Position numbers and translations under genes: made by a program. A stretch of DNA of 64,000 nt, taken from positions 917,001 through 981,000 of the forward strand of contig NC_092580.1 of assembly GCF_037975245.1 (NCBI RefSeq), in the 5' to 3' direction. This stretch comes from Apostichopus japonicus. Taxonomy: Eukaryota > Echinodermata > Holothuroidea > Aspidochirotida > Stichopodidae. Shown here one piece after another: positions 1 through 9,951 of the stretch; the stretch's first letter is position 1; the number at the start of each line of letters is the position of its first letter. The notes beneath the pieces are model-generated. The model saw only the letters and a program-made list of their open reading frames with translations. It ran no database searches and was not told the DNA's origin.

Positions 1-524
1 GCAGCTTGGGGCTCAGTTCAGCTGATTCTTACACCACATTGAGTAGTAATATATGCTTTTAAACTTCTGACAGTCACTTTTGCTCTACTAGGTACACTGC
101 ACAGAGAAGGCTACTCACCAGATGAACAACTTCACTATCAAATAAGCTACATGTACTACTTAGTGAGTGTAAGTCTGTGATGGTATAAGCACTGAGGTGA
201 TGGGTATTACTTTCACTTTTCCCTTTTGAGGTAACTGAGAGGTTTTTCACACCTACCCATGCAATCATCCCATTCTTTATCATAAAGTTGAAATTTGATT
301 TCTTCTTGAATATGAAGCTTTTTCCTAATTTTAAGTTGCTAACTCTTCAAACTCAACAACTTGTTTCTGTTCTTTTATGGTGAGATCATAGATGTGAGGA
401 GTTCATAAATACTGATTTAGTTTCAGAACCAATTCTACATGTTAATCTTCTTACAACTGTTTATTCAACATCTATGAGAAAAGGTTTCCTCATGTAAGTG
501 AATGAGGTGCAATGTTCCAAAAGT
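1..524. other. 3' flank of the cysteine-rich gene; no gene seen
   Basis: AT-rich unique-looking sequence downstream of the minus-strand terminal exon. The only longer open frame (74-283, minus) has no recognisable motif or splice context. I see no repeat, RNA gene or mobile element here. Confidence 0.5.
460..465 (-). promoter_or_regulatory. Possible polyadenylation signal (AATAAA)
   Basis: On the minus strand this reads AATAAA, about 60 nt downstream of the stop codon of the terminal exon at 525-636. A second AATAAA (524-529) overlaps the stop itself and is too close to be useful. The hexamer is common in AT-rich DNA, so the position relative to the exon is the only support. Confidence 0.35.
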
Positions 525-636
525 TTATTGAACCTCTCTGTCCAGCACATTTTCGGCATTTATATGTAAAATTCCACCTGTTTTCTGCCATACTTCCTCT
601 GTTGGAAATGGTGTAGTGCAACCCTGCATTTCTGTA
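525..636 (-). CDS. Terminal exon of an unrecognised cysteine-rich protein
   Basis: On the minus strand a pyrimidine-rich tract ending TTTCTTTACAG (AG at 638-637) precedes an open stretch of 112 nt: one base completing a split codon, 36 codons, then TAA at 527-525. The peptide starts TEMQGCTTPFPTEEVW and ends VLDREVQ. The exon begins with one codon base, exactly what the donor of the exon at 3600-3791 (ending in two bases, TG) requires. The joined codon is TGT (Cys), giving a local C-x5-C spacing across the junction. A possible AATAAA lies about 60 nt downstream. The family is not recognised. The exon model is inferred from splice signals and frame agreement; transcripts would be needed to prove it. 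Confidence 0.5.
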
Positions 637-1255
637 CTGTAAAGAAAGCAAAAATAGATAACTAAAATCCTGGTTATCAGTACTGAAGGGCTCATTTATT
701 AAAATTACAACTCATTATTCTTAATCGTAGTTAACCATAAACATAGATTGAAAAACAGATCTTGTCTCTTACTATTTTCATAACCAGAACTGCATGTGGA
801 TTCCTAACATAGTTAACGATCAGCTATCTGCAGTATTCTGTTCGTAAGGTGTTTGTGTAATGCGGCTGAGCAAGAGTCTTTCCAGTAAAGCTGTTGGAAA
901 AGGGAAGATCACTAATGGAGTAAATGAAAAGAATTAAATGATACCTTAAATAACTGTTGACTAGCTGATAAACATATTTATATTCTTAAATGCAATTTCC
1001 CCAGATTAGTGATAGTAATATACCTAACATGTGTTCATCCGTGGGTGCGAAAGCAATTATTTACTCTGTCACTGTGAATTTCCCTCATGCAGTGGCATTG
1101 CTGGCACGACTCTTGCTCAACAGTGTTCGTGTTACATTTGCAAAGAAAAAGTTAAGCTTGCCTTCTAAAAGGTTAAGTTAACCTTAAAAGTGCTAGTTCA
1201 AAAAGGTTAAGGAGATTGGCTTCTGCAATTGCGTAGGCCTAAGCACACATACTTT
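637..1255. other. Intronic sequence, nothing recognised
   Basis: First part of the inferred ~2.96-kb intron between the exons at 525-636 and 3600-3791. AT-rich. The short open frame at 990-1181 (plus) has no motif support. Confidence 0.45.
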
Positions 1256-1612
1256 ATGCTTGACCTTATTAGTTTAGATTAGTTTAGTAAAGAAAAAGGA
1301 TCAGGAGGGACACTCAAGTCCCCATCAAAGACCCTATAGGAGAGGGAAGAAAACTGATGACACAAACGATCAGACCCGATTACAATGCTTAAAGTGCTTG
1401 TCCAAAGCATTCTTAAACCCATTCACACTACAGTACTTGCAAGTACAACTTTCTCAGGCGAGCCATTCCACTCATTCACAACCCTATTAGAAAAAAAGTT
1501 ATGCCGAATATTAATGCTACTTTGTGACTTGTGGAGTTTAAGACAATGACATCTGGTACAACCACTATTAGCAAACATGAAAAAGTCAGTGACTATCAAG
1601 ATACTTAATCAA
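1256..1612 (-). mobile_element. 5'-truncated L2/CR1-like non-LTR retrotransposon, C-terminal RT tail
   Basis: The minus strand from about 1612 down encodes the extreme C-terminus of a non-LTR reverse-transcriptase ORF2: a TRCHCLKLHK-like segment, then FFSNRVVNEWN, matching the widespread 'FSNRVV-x-WN-S-LP' tail, then a frameshift near 1432 into NGFKNALDKHFKHCNRV, ending at TGA 1372-1370. Downstream is about 80 nt of 3' UTR and a short-repeat tail of CTAAA/CTAAT units (1269-1290), the usual 3' end of L2/CR1-clade elements. It is truncated at the 5' side and frameshifted, so it is a dead copy. It lies in the inferred intron of the cysteine-rich gene, in the same orientation. The clade (L2 versus CR1) is inferred from tail style only. 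Confidence 0.65.
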
Positions 1613-1975
1613 GATATCACTTTTATGAAACCTACGTTTGAGTTGAATCTTGGACTTGGGTCACTGCATAATCTAGATCTATGGGAAGACTGTCCATGAA
1701 CTTGTGTTTGAGTTACTTTATTACTCTGAAATTTAGTGACTCTAGCCCTGACTCGTTGCATAACTGGTAATAGTTCCTGAAAACTCCACATGAATTGAAT
1801 ATGGACCACTGAATCAAGAACTACTGGAGACTAATAATTCTTCACATCCTTAGCTAGATGAAGTAATGGTTTCTAATACAAACGGTATACTTTATCAATC
1901 CCGTTCTTGAACCATTGACCCAAAATTGTGTCCTTTCTGGAGAGAAGTATTGAAGGAGAACCGGACTGATGGTGT

Positions 1976-2312
1976 GCTATTTATAATAATCCCTCTGCCT
2001 AATACAAATACCAAGGTATTTAATTAAAAAATAGTGAATTGCACATAAAGCACCTAAGGCGACATCTTTGTCGCCCTAGGTGAATTCATCTCTTTTCACA
2101 ACACTTAGGACGACATAGCATAAACTCACCACTTAGGGCAACGATGGTGATTTAGTGTAATTTCGTCACACTGGACCATTGTTCTCCAGTATGTGCACTA
2201 TTTATAATAATCCCTTTGCAAAGTACATATAGCAAAGAATACAATTAAATAGTTAATTAATTTCACATATACATGTCACCCTATGTGAAATTAACTCTTT
2301 CCACAACACTTT
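1976..2312. repeat. Imperfect direct repeat, two ~120-130-bp copies
   Basis: Copy A is 1976-2107 and copy B is 2197-2312. Both begin CTATTTATAATAATCCCT and end CCTA-GTGAA, then TCTTT and CACAACACTT, with divergence and small indels between. Copy A carries a 14-bp-arm hairpin at 2051-2064/2069-2082 that copy B has largely lost. No coding potential is seen. It may be a decayed duplicated MITE; no clear terminal inverted repeat or target duplication was found. Confidence 0.5.
2051..2082. repeat. Hairpin, 14-bp arms with 4-nt loop
   Basis: CACCTAAGGCGACA at 2051-2064 pairs with TGTCGCCCTAGGTG at 2069-2082, 13 of 14 positions, around the loop TCTT. Related fragments (CACTTAGGACGACA; CACTTAGGGCAACG) recur just downstream at about 2103-2145, so the arm motif itself is repeated. 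Function unknown. Confidence 0.6.
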
Positions 2313-2466
2313 AAATAAATAAATTGAGAAAGACATAAGACCAGAGATCTACAGTCAATATGAAAAGATGCCTGTATACAGTATTTAGAACTGCTCAATG
2401 GGATCATTACAACTCAAGCTGGATTCTAAACCTGAAAATTTTCAACGTATGAATTCTGGCCATTAA

Positions 2467-2474
2467 CTTACATC
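2467..2474. repeat. Left target-site duplication of the hAT-like element
   Basis: CTTACATC, identical to 3387-3394 immediately beyond the right terminal inverted repeat. Confidence 0.85.
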
Positions 2475-3386
2475 CATGGGCGTCAACAGGTGGGGGACGG
2501 GGGGGACATGTCCCCCCCCACTTTCAAAAGTGGAGGGGATATCATATCATTTGTCCCACCCACTTTTCAGAGTAGTTATTAAAAAAAATCACATGCATAT
2601 GCGCGATTTTCTATTTAAGGTCAAGAAATCTGGACTCCCTGGGCCCCTGCTATCTATCACTTGCACCGTCATTTATCTCCCATTCTCCCAATATCCTAAA
2701 TCTGCCCATTTAATTCGTTCGGGGGGGGGGGGGGGGAGACCATTCGAAAGTGTATTGAATCTTGCACACATGTTGTTTTTATGGGTTCCAAGGGATTAGG
2801 TAAGCCATACAGGTACACGGTGATGAGTTACTATGTTCATATCACTACCTCCAGTCCCTTGGACTGGACGGACGAATAGGGGTGTAGGGGTTAAGTAATT
2901 AAGGCTACATGTATTCGCCGGATATGGTAGATCTTTATTGTTGAGTGCCGGCTAGGCGCTACACACGCTCTGCGGGCGGTGCCTTTTTCTGATTATTATT
3001 ATTAAAGTACCTGGGCACATAACAACTGACGTCTCGCACCTACATGCATGTATTATATATACCACTCCACTCGTCCCGGAGGTGACGGCGCCACTTTTTC
3101 AATATTTCGTTTGAGATGGACGCTGTGTAATTCGTCTCCCTTGGTGTCAGAACGGCATCTTTCTACCAGTACTTTCTGTCGGGATTTAGTTTTGTGAGAC
3201 AAAATTTCTCCTCACAGATCTGGTTCTGATGTAACTAAAAACGACTCAGGAAGGCCGTCTCCTGCGATCTAGGGGGTCTTATGCAGTACCCAAAATTTTC
3301 TGGTACGCTACGCGCCAACCAATGGTGGCGCTCCGCTTAGATAGTATAGTGTCCCCCTCACTTTCTGAAACCTGCTGACGCCCATG
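2475..3386. mobile_element. Non-autonomous hAT-like DNA transposon (912 bp)
   Basis: The left end starts CATGGGCGTCAACAGG at 2475. The right end, read on the minus strand from 3386, starts CATGGGCGTCAGCAGG: 15 of 16 identical terminal inverted repeats. Both ends are flanked by the same 8-bp word CTTACATC (2467-2474 and 3387-3394), a perfect target-site duplication. An 8-bp duplication is the hallmark of the hAT superfamily. Just inside the left end is a perfect G7-ACATGT-C7 palindrome (2499-2518). No transposase reading frame is present; the 107-codon open frame at 2476-2799 lies across the terminal repeat and a G16 run and has no transposase motif. It is therefore a non-autonomous or internally deleted copy, inserted in the inferred intron of the cysteine-rich gene. 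The intact duplication suggests a fairly recent insertion. Confidence 0.85.
2721..2736. repeat. G16 homopolymer inside the hAT-like element
   Basis: A run of sixteen G residues. Runs of this length are unstable and error-prone in sequencing, so the exact count is uncertain. Confidence 0.9.
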
Positions 3387-3394
3387 CTTACATC
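3387..3394. repeat. Right target-site duplication of the hAT-like element
   Basis: CTTACATC, identical to 2467-2474. Removing the element and one copy restores a continuous pre-insertion sequence. Confidence 0.85.
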
Positions 3395-3599
3395 ACTAAT
3401 AGTTTCAGAATTTGACTCCTGTTCATTTGTCAGTTTATTGAGTTATCGTAATGACAGGCTGTTAGCATTACACTCATAAACACACATACTGCTACTTCAC
3501 AAAAATGCATTGTGTTACATATTGAAACAATTTTACATAACACAAAACAGCATGGAATGAAAACAATATGACAAAAACAGGGAGTTTGCAGGAACTCAC

Positions 3600-3791
3600 C
3601 AGGACTCACAAAAGCCTTCAAGATCTTTGCAATCTAGACACACCTCAAGGTGCCCCTGCATACTCAAGCATGACATATAGCCCTTGTTACTAGGATATAT
3701 CGGAATTACTGGATAGGAGTTTGTCCGACAGTGCCAAGTCTCATTGCAGGAAGTCCACTTCATCTCATTTGTTGTATGTAAGAAGAAGTAC
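3600..3791 (-). CDS. Internal exon of an unrecognised cysteine-rich protein
   Basis: On the minus strand a polypyrimidine tract ends TTTCCAG (AG at 3793-3792). It is followed by 192 nt, open in one frame throughout, and then a strong donor TG|GTGAGT (GT at 3599-3598). The exon starts with one base and ends with two bases of split codons, so it is symmetric. The peptide (about 63 residues) is cysteine-rich: Cys occurs in TSCNETWHCR, MSCLSMQ, EVCLDCKD and GFCES, plus a Cys formed at the junction with the exon at 525-636. This spacing suggests an extracellular, disulfide-bonded domain, but I do not recognise the family. Upstream exons should lie at higher coordinates on the minus strand; none was identified with confidence in 3.8-7.4 kb. 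No signal peptide is visible in this piece. Confidence 0.55.
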
Positions 3792-6700
3792 CTGGAAAGG
3801 AAAAAATAAGTTACTCATTACAACAATGTTGCATTTCTATTGCAATTTCCATTTGTTCCTTTACCCTCTGGATTATCAGGTATAAATGAAAACTTTCATT
3901 CAGCTTTTACTTAAAATTATCAGAATTATTATTAAGAGCAACAAACTTATCAATCAGATACAGACTATCATCTAAACCCAGCCTTACAAAATGTGCATCC
4001 TCATTGTATTGATGCAAGTTTATCAGTCAGATCTAACTGGTGCCATAATACCTCTTTCAAAAATGACTAATTCCCTGCAAACCTAAGCAAATTCCCAATC
4101 AGTTTCAATGTTAAAGGTAGTCTGTATATGCCCCAAATTATAGGATGCTATAATTGCTAGAAGTTTTCAACAAGTTACTTTCATGGAGGCCCTTAGTCCA
4201 AATTGTTCTCAGACATTCTTAATGAACACACAAGATGACTGAATGTCCCTGTGAGGTAAATTTCATCAAAAGTGGTAATAAAAACAGTTTATAGAATTTT
4301 GACCAAAGGTGACCATATTTGAATATTTGCATATTTTTGGCCAACATGGCATAATTTTAAATAATATATTGAAAAGTTCACTTATTTTTGTTTGTGTTGC
4401 TTTGATGCTTTTCACAGAACGATCTATATCTCTTACTCATCTAAAAGTTTGCACTGGCTTTGGTTACAGGAAGTGCATGATGATGTGTAAACTGCACCAA
4501 GGAATTCTAATGCATCCTCCTGTGCAGTTGAATCAAACTCTGGAAGAATCTGTTTCAACCTTGCGAGACAGGAGGCCCATGAAGTTTAGGTTGAAATTGC
4601 GTGGAAGAGAGCTTTGATTACTTCCATTAATTCAGAGCTATATCCATTATAGTGTCGAATGATGCTGCAAAGAAGCTAAAAAAAAAGAAGGAAAATTTAG
4701 ATTTGTAGGAAATCTACATCTGACATGGGTGGCTCATCAATATAAGTGGAAAAGATTTGGGTTGCAACCTTCATTTTTATCTATTTTTTGTTAATGATTG
4801 CTTGATGTTTCAAAGCACTTTCTTGGAAGTCTGTCACTAGCTTCTGTAGCTGAAAAGTTACTCTCATCAAGTAAAATGATAAACACATCATATCTTAATA
4901 ACCATTTGTTGGAATATGCTACTGGGAGAAAGGAGTAGAGGTATCATGAACTTGACAAAGAAGAGTGCCCATGTTGGAAAATCTAGTATATTTGGGGGAT
5001 AATAAAACTTAAAACCCTTCATTGTTGAAGTGAAAATTATGATATTCTGCAATAAGTGCCAATCCTTGGGATGGGGTTGGAACATCACAAAATGCTCCTT
5101 GCAATTGTGCTGATATAGGTTGGGTTTTTCCCTTTACTTCTCCAGGCATAAGGTTTTGTCAAGGATATGGTCCTGGCACAGTAAAAGTCTTTCATTTTTC
5201 AACATTTCCAGGTGGGGAGGATCAAGTCACATGAAGTCTTGCACCTCCATAGCTTGCAATCCCTGCCTTAATGAATTATTTCTAAAGCTGCATGGGTTGT
5301 CTTAGGTTACTTACCTTTAATTTGAATTTGAAGGACCACTACATGCTTTTAAGACAAAATTGCAAACTGGACAAATTAAGAAATATGATGTCCTTTAAGT
5401 TGGCTGAATTGGGACAAATTCATTCCAAAGTCATGACTTGTTTTCTGAATTTTCTCTGTTCTTTCAACTTCCCTGTACATATTGGTCAAATGGTTTAAAA
5501 TGAGTTGTATGAATAGTTGATAAAGCTGATATATTCTGACAAGTTGTCAACCAGTTATTTCAATTGAATCATTTTTAATGAATTGTCTCACTGTAATTAT
5601 TGATTGAGTGAGTGATCAGTCAATTAATTAAATCGTTAATTGAGTTAACGTTTAATTAAAATTAGTTAGGGGAATCAATTAAAAAAAGATGAAAATTAGA
5701 TGACCTCTATGACTGAACTTTTCCTTTGAACTTGTTAGAGCAGTTTAAAACCTGTATGTGGTACTTCTAGCAACTGTCAAGTTGGAAAAAAAAAAGTTCT
5801 CTTTACATTTTGAATAGCAATTTGGATTTTAGAGGACAAATTATTCCTTGCAAATAAATGCTTTCTTGAGTTCATTCATTGCAATTAGATGGCATATTGT
5901 TAATTGTTGTTGACAATAAAATTCAGATTTCAACTGAATCAATTTGAGAAGCTATACAGTATTAAATTGATTTTCATATGTTGGATGGTTATTTGCTAAG
6001 AACCAATAAATGCAGATCTATACCAATAGCATGGGTACAGTCTTACAAGTATAGCTGGTACTGTAATAATTTTCAGAGTCATGTACCAACAAGTTATCAA
6101 GTTATCCCAACCACTGCAAATATTACCATTTTTTGGGTGATATATGTTGAAAATATCTCATGCATGGAAATTATTGATTCAATATAGTTGCAAGCAAATT
6201 TGAAAACTCGAGTATACTTACACATTGCTTAATTACAACGTTTTTATCTGTAAAACATGGCACCATATAGCAAAGTTAATGAAGTGTGATGATTATGTCC
6301 TAAGAAACTGGCCAGCGTCACAATATCCCTGTATCTGTTACGTCCTGAGATATTGGCCACGTAACACAACATCTACTTCCATACTTGCATAATGCTGAGC
6401 TGCAGACACTGGCCTTTGTGGCAAGATCTTGAACACATATATTATGTATACTGTCTATCAAATATACTGTATGTATAATATGTATCCTTATTTTTTTTTA
6501 AACTAACAGAAATTTAAGATGGTCAATATCAGTCCCTATTCTGGAACTGCCTCTATGAGGATTACTGTGATGATAGAATCAATGTTGATGAAAGAATAAA
6601 TGTGACTTCATGCAGTATTTTACAACCTGTATAAAATTAATACTCCAATCACACATGCAAAGTGCAATGTGGTTCCCAGCTACACCACTCTATGGGGAAA

Positions 6701-7440
6701 TGGTAATTTGATGGCTGTTCTTCCTGCAAACTCAGTCTAGACAGTGTGTTAGATTATCAACTCAACCAACTTTGTCCAAGTTCCTGATGTTGTCGGCTGC
6801 AAGCCAGGAATCTCACTGGGTTGCTGCCACCACCATGAAGATTTAAGCAGTATATCATTTCTACCATAACAACAATATTGGAATAGTAAAGCAACATTAC
6901 CGTAATGATGCTATATCGCAATTCCCTTTTGAATTAAGCAATATGTTAAGGGACATTTTCTTAATATTAGTTTGTTCAATATATGAAAAATCAACCAAGT
7001 TAAAATGCATTATGGTTTCCATGATGTAACATGAGTAATTTGTGTATGCGTTTGTTTGTGTGTGTGGGGGGAGGGGGGAGGGAAGGGGGGTTGCACACAC
7101 TTAATAGTAATTAAGGTTCTACAAATATTAGAAAAAGCTAACAATGATGATTGAGATGCAACAAACATGGGCGAAAATGGAAAATATCTGCCAAGAAAAC
7201 GAGACAGACTATTCCTGCAGGCTATGAGGTATCATTATGTTAAGTATCAACTCAAATGGAATAAAATTCTTCCGATTCTGTGTTTATAAGGAAAATTCAG
7301 CTGAGCCCTGTTTTGTCACACATCTCATCAATATGCAGCAAAATCAAAATAGCACTGAAAACATTGCATTGGGTAACCAACCTGCTCAGCCCAATAAACT
7401 TTAGTCATACCACATATGGTTGGTGAGCAATTGCAGATCA
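3792..7440. other. No gene recognised (AT-rich unique-looking sequence)
   Basis: Several 60-100-codon open frames occur (for example 4309-4617 plus, 4888-5088 minus, 5978-6187 plus), but none shows a motif, splice context or codon pattern I can support. On the minus strand around 4900-5130, short protein-like snatches appear in shifting frames, compatible with a heavily decayed coding or transposon fragment I cannot name. Upstream exons of the cysteine-rich gene may lie here unseen. Confidence 0.4.
7061..7090 (+). repeat. G-rich low-complexity tract
   Basis: After a TG-repeat, a G6-A-G6-AGGGAA-G6 type tract gives four closely spaced G-runs, so a G-quadruplex could form on the plus strand. 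No associated gene is seen. Confidence 0.55.
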
Positions 7441-7445
7441 GGTTT

Positions 7446-7850
7446 TAATGTTAAGCCCTGCCCACTCATTTCGTTGCACGATATCTGCACCAAAAGCAAT
7501 AACGACCCTCCTTAGCTCGTCATTGCTGCAAGGATCACCTCAAACCAACCTACCATTCTTCAGATTGGAGCTAACAGTTATTAATGTTAAGCCCTGCCCA
7601 CTCATTTCGTTGCACGATATCTGCACCAAAAGCAATAACGACCCTCCTTAGCTCGTCATTGCTGCAAGGATCACCTCAAACCAACCTACCATTCTTCAGA
7701 TTGGAGCTAACAGTTATTAATGTTAAGCCCTGCCCACTCATTTTGTTGCACAATATCTGCACCAAAAGCAATAATGACCCTCCTTAGCTCATCATTGCTT
7801 CAAGGATCACCTCAAACCAACCTACCATTCTTCAGATTGGAGCTAACAAG
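7446..7850. repeat. 136-bp tandem triplication
   Basis: Three tandem copies with period 136 bp begin near 7447, 7583 and 7719, each opening ATGTTAAGCCCTGCCCACTC. Copies 1 and 2 are virtually identical; copy 3 (next to the integrase pseudogene) has several substitutions. Copy 3 ends where the 3' end of the integrase fragment begins on the minus strand. The open frames at 7448-7651 and 7584-7787 are products of the repeat itself and are not genes. On the minus strand a stop-free stretch of about 28 codons recurs in each copy but is not recognised. Confidence 0.85.
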
Positions 7851-7878
7851 AGAACGTCAGCTAAAATCTATTTTGGTC

Positions 7879-8048
7879 CTATTTCTTCTTCAAAGGAAGG
7901 CCTGTGGAACTGTTAGTATGTGTGTACAGCCCTTTCTCATTCACAGCCTTGACTCCATACGGCTCAAGCCAAGAGTTTCGAACTTCCCTCCTCTTCGGGC
8001 ATCCTTTCCTGCATTCCGGACGAGAACACTAGAACCAACTTTGAAGCT
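7879..8048 (-). pseudogene. GIN1/Ginger-type integrase pseudogene, C-terminal exon
   Basis: On the minus strand an acceptor TTTTATTCAG (AG at 8050-8049) precedes SFKVGSSVLVRN and KDARRGGKFE, the SH3-like C-terminal domain signature of gypsy/GIN-type integrases. The frame breaks near 7973. It resumes in a second frame as SWLEPYGVKAVNEKGLY and TGLPLKKK, the expected continuation of that domain, then meets TAG at 7881-7879. The piece is in phase 0 with the end of the preceding exon (8162-8360). It is dead because of the frameshift and stop. The 136-bp triplication follows immediately downstream. Confidence 0.7.
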
Positions 8049-8161
8049 CTGAATAAAACAAAATCCAGCAAATATACATAAACATCATAATACAATGTAT
8101 ATGTTGCCATTCATTTAACTACAGTCAGTTTTCAATGCACAACATAGCATTATGTAATAAC

Positions 8162-8360
8162 CTGTTTTGATTGCTGCCTTTAATCAAAATTCTTTTTCTT
8201 GCCGTTCTTGGGCTTTGCCAATATTTTCTTTCACAAAACCTTTGATTATGTCCTGCGACTGTGACATGAGTTGTAAAACCCTCTCCCTCTGTGCATCGCT
8301 GCAGCAGGAGATTCTGGTTGGACAATGGAGTCTTCAATGTCGACTGGTAACAATGGCTCT
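8162..8360 (-). pseudogene. GIN1/Ginger-type integrase pseudogene, linker exon
   Basis: The acceptor (CATATATCCAG, AG at 8362-8361) and donor (CAG|GTTATT, GT at 8161-8160) are both canonical. The exon opens with one base completing an Arg codon and then EPLLPVDIED, which continues the FGR-x-x-x-LPVD segment that follows the integrase core. The middle of the exon makes sense only in a shifted frame (IIKGFVKENIGKAQERQEK, the helical linker). The last codons return to the original frame with an internal TAA. The exon therefore contains two compensating indels and a stop. Its length (199 nt) still fits the phase-2-in, phase-0-out pattern. Confidence 0.7.
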
Positions 8361-8938
8361 CTGGATATATGAAGATAAATTAACAATCAATTATTCCCAA
8401 CACTTTGTTGACTGAAGAATATTTAATTTTTTTTATATTTTATTTTCGCTATTAAGACCCTGGAACCATAAATTTGAGTCACATCACATACTCAAACCAG
8501 CAGAAATATAAAACCAAAGTATATTCTGTGCTGTTATAGGTCCAAATTGCATACCAGCCCAAAATATGATATATAGTATGTGAAAAACAAAACCAATGTC
8601 AGTGGCATTAATTGCATGTATCTTAATTAATTGGCATGCTTTTATAGTTTAATGAATGTTCATCTTTTGTACTTGCTGAAGAGTGTACCATATACAGAGT
8701 TAATCTGTTTATTTGTTTAGGTGTTGTAACTTACATAGGGTTATTGGTGGTCCTCTATTTAGCAGTTTTTCCCTGTACCTGGGATGTGTCGAATGAGATT
8801 TTATCCTATAGAGGATCAGTGTAGCTATGCAGGATTTGTCCAAACTCTCTTGTCCCTGATTGCTTTTCTCTGTACAGTATATGACCTTTACAAATGTAAA
8901 CCTCTATTCAGCAATGGTAGGTTTGAATTATTACAAAC

Positions 8939-9229
8939 CTTCCAAACATCACAACGAAAGGAGAAAGACCTGTTGAACCATGTTTTGCTGTACGGTACCC
9001 CATGAGAATGGAAGACAGTGTTTCATCCCAGTCATCTTGGTTTTGATTGACAACTTTGATGAGTGACATTTGCAGAGTTTGGTGGAATCTTTCATCCAGC
9101 CCATTGGTCTGTGGGTGGTAGCTGAAGGATACTCTGTGGCTCACCCCTGTCACGTCAAATAGGGACTTGTTCAGAGCATTAACAAATTCTCCTCTCTGGT
9201 CTGAGATGAAAATTTTCATGCACACAAAT
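8939..9229 (-). pseudogene. GIN1/Ginger-type integrase pseudogene, core exon 2 (D and E of DDE)
   Basis: The acceptor TTATTTAG (AG at 9231-9230) and donor AG|GTTTGT (GT at 8938-8937) bound a fully open 291-nt exon, phase 2 to phase 2. It carries FISDQRGEFVN (second catalytic Asp), YHPQTNGLDERFHQTL (catalytic Glu in LDER), DDWDETL and YRTAKHGSTGLSPFVVMFGR. The STG-x-SPF-x-x-MFGR block is typical of the GIN1/KRBA2/Ginger branch of gypsy-related integrases. This exon alone would look functional, but neighbouring exons carry stops and frameshifts. It could be a decayed Ginger DNA transposon, which can contain introns, or a dead duplicate of a domesticated GIN-like gene. An ordinary Ty3/gypsy retroelement is less likely because of the introns. 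Confidence 0.8.
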
Positions 9230-9568
9230 CTAAATAAATGGAAAATTAAACAAGTTGTTAAAGTACTGGTTAGAGTAATGCAGTAAACTATTGGCATCTT
9301 CAGAGTGGCTGCGTGGTTTAATCAGGAGATTCTTTTAGCACTGATTTCAAAACAAGTAAGTTAAGCACTGACATAACACCTGGTCTTGGATGCACTGACC
9401 GTTATCCCACTAACATTTTATTAACATTAACTTATAAAACAACTTCAAGAAATTTCTGTAACCATTTTGCCGCTTTCTGGGTCACAGGTAAAACTGAGAA
9501 CAAATGCAGGTCTACGTAACTTCAAAAGTATGTTATGTAAAGTAAAAACAAAGTACATGGATATATAC

Positions 9569-9726
9569 CTGGCCATGGTTTCAAACAGAAAGTTTGCAAC
9601 GGTTTATGCTGTTTCGTCTCTTACAGCAACAGCCTCTGGCAATTTTGAAAAATAGTCACATAGGGTTATGATGTACTTATTTCCATTGATGGTCTCTGCA
9701 AGGGGTCCAATCATATCCACACCCAC
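9569..9726 (-). pseudogene. GIN1/Ginger-type integrase pseudogene, core exon 1 (first D)
   Basis: On the minus strand a T-rich acceptor (TTTTTTTTAG, AG at 9728-9727) is followed by VGVDMIGPLAETINGNKYII and then LCDYFSKLPEAVAV: the first catalytic Asp (VDMIGP) and strand context of the integrase core. An in-frame TAA lies at 9606-9604, after DETA. The frame continues TVANFLFETMA to the donor AG|GTATAT (GT at 9568-9567), phase 2, which matches the next exon. The intron is 339 nt. The stop shows the copy is inactive unless it is an assembly error. Confidence 0.75.
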
Positions 9727-9951
9727 CTAAAAAAAAAGGAAAATAGCATTCAGAACCATACACAATCATACCAACAACATTCTTGTACAGAACAGAATGC
9801 TGTATCAAATTTTGCAAATACTTTTGATACTGGACAGTGAAGCTTTTTTAATTTCAATGATTTAAATTGCATGATTTTGGCTTTTCTTGATTTAAAACTA
9901 TTACTGCTCACACTTTTCAGCACAAAGCTCGGTGGCTGTTTATTGCTCCCG

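Noticed and set aside
2476-2799. 107-codon open frame as a transposase
   Set aside because: It starts inside the terminal inverted repeat, runs through a G16 tract and shows no hAT transposase motif.
3430-3621. 63-codon minus-strand open frame
   Set aside because: It reads across the donor splice site of the better-supported exon at 3600-3791 in a different frame.
4888-5130. Decayed protein-coding fragment on the minus strand
   Set aside because: Protein-like snatches appear in changing frames but match no motif I can name; too weak to annotate.
5292-5498. Exon ending at the minus-strand donor AAAG|GTAAGT near 5,317
   Set aside because: The donor is good, but all three upstream frames contain early stops, so I could not support a coding exon feeding the 3600-3791 exon.
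7448-8052. Three plus-strand open frames of 67-110 codons
   Set aside because: They are the 136-bp tandem repeat and the antisense of the integrase C-terminal exon; no independent support.
8784-9005. Plus-strand open frame of 73 codons
   Set aside because: It overlaps, antisense, the integrase core exon at 8939-9229, whose minus-strand reading has the DDE motifs and splice sites.
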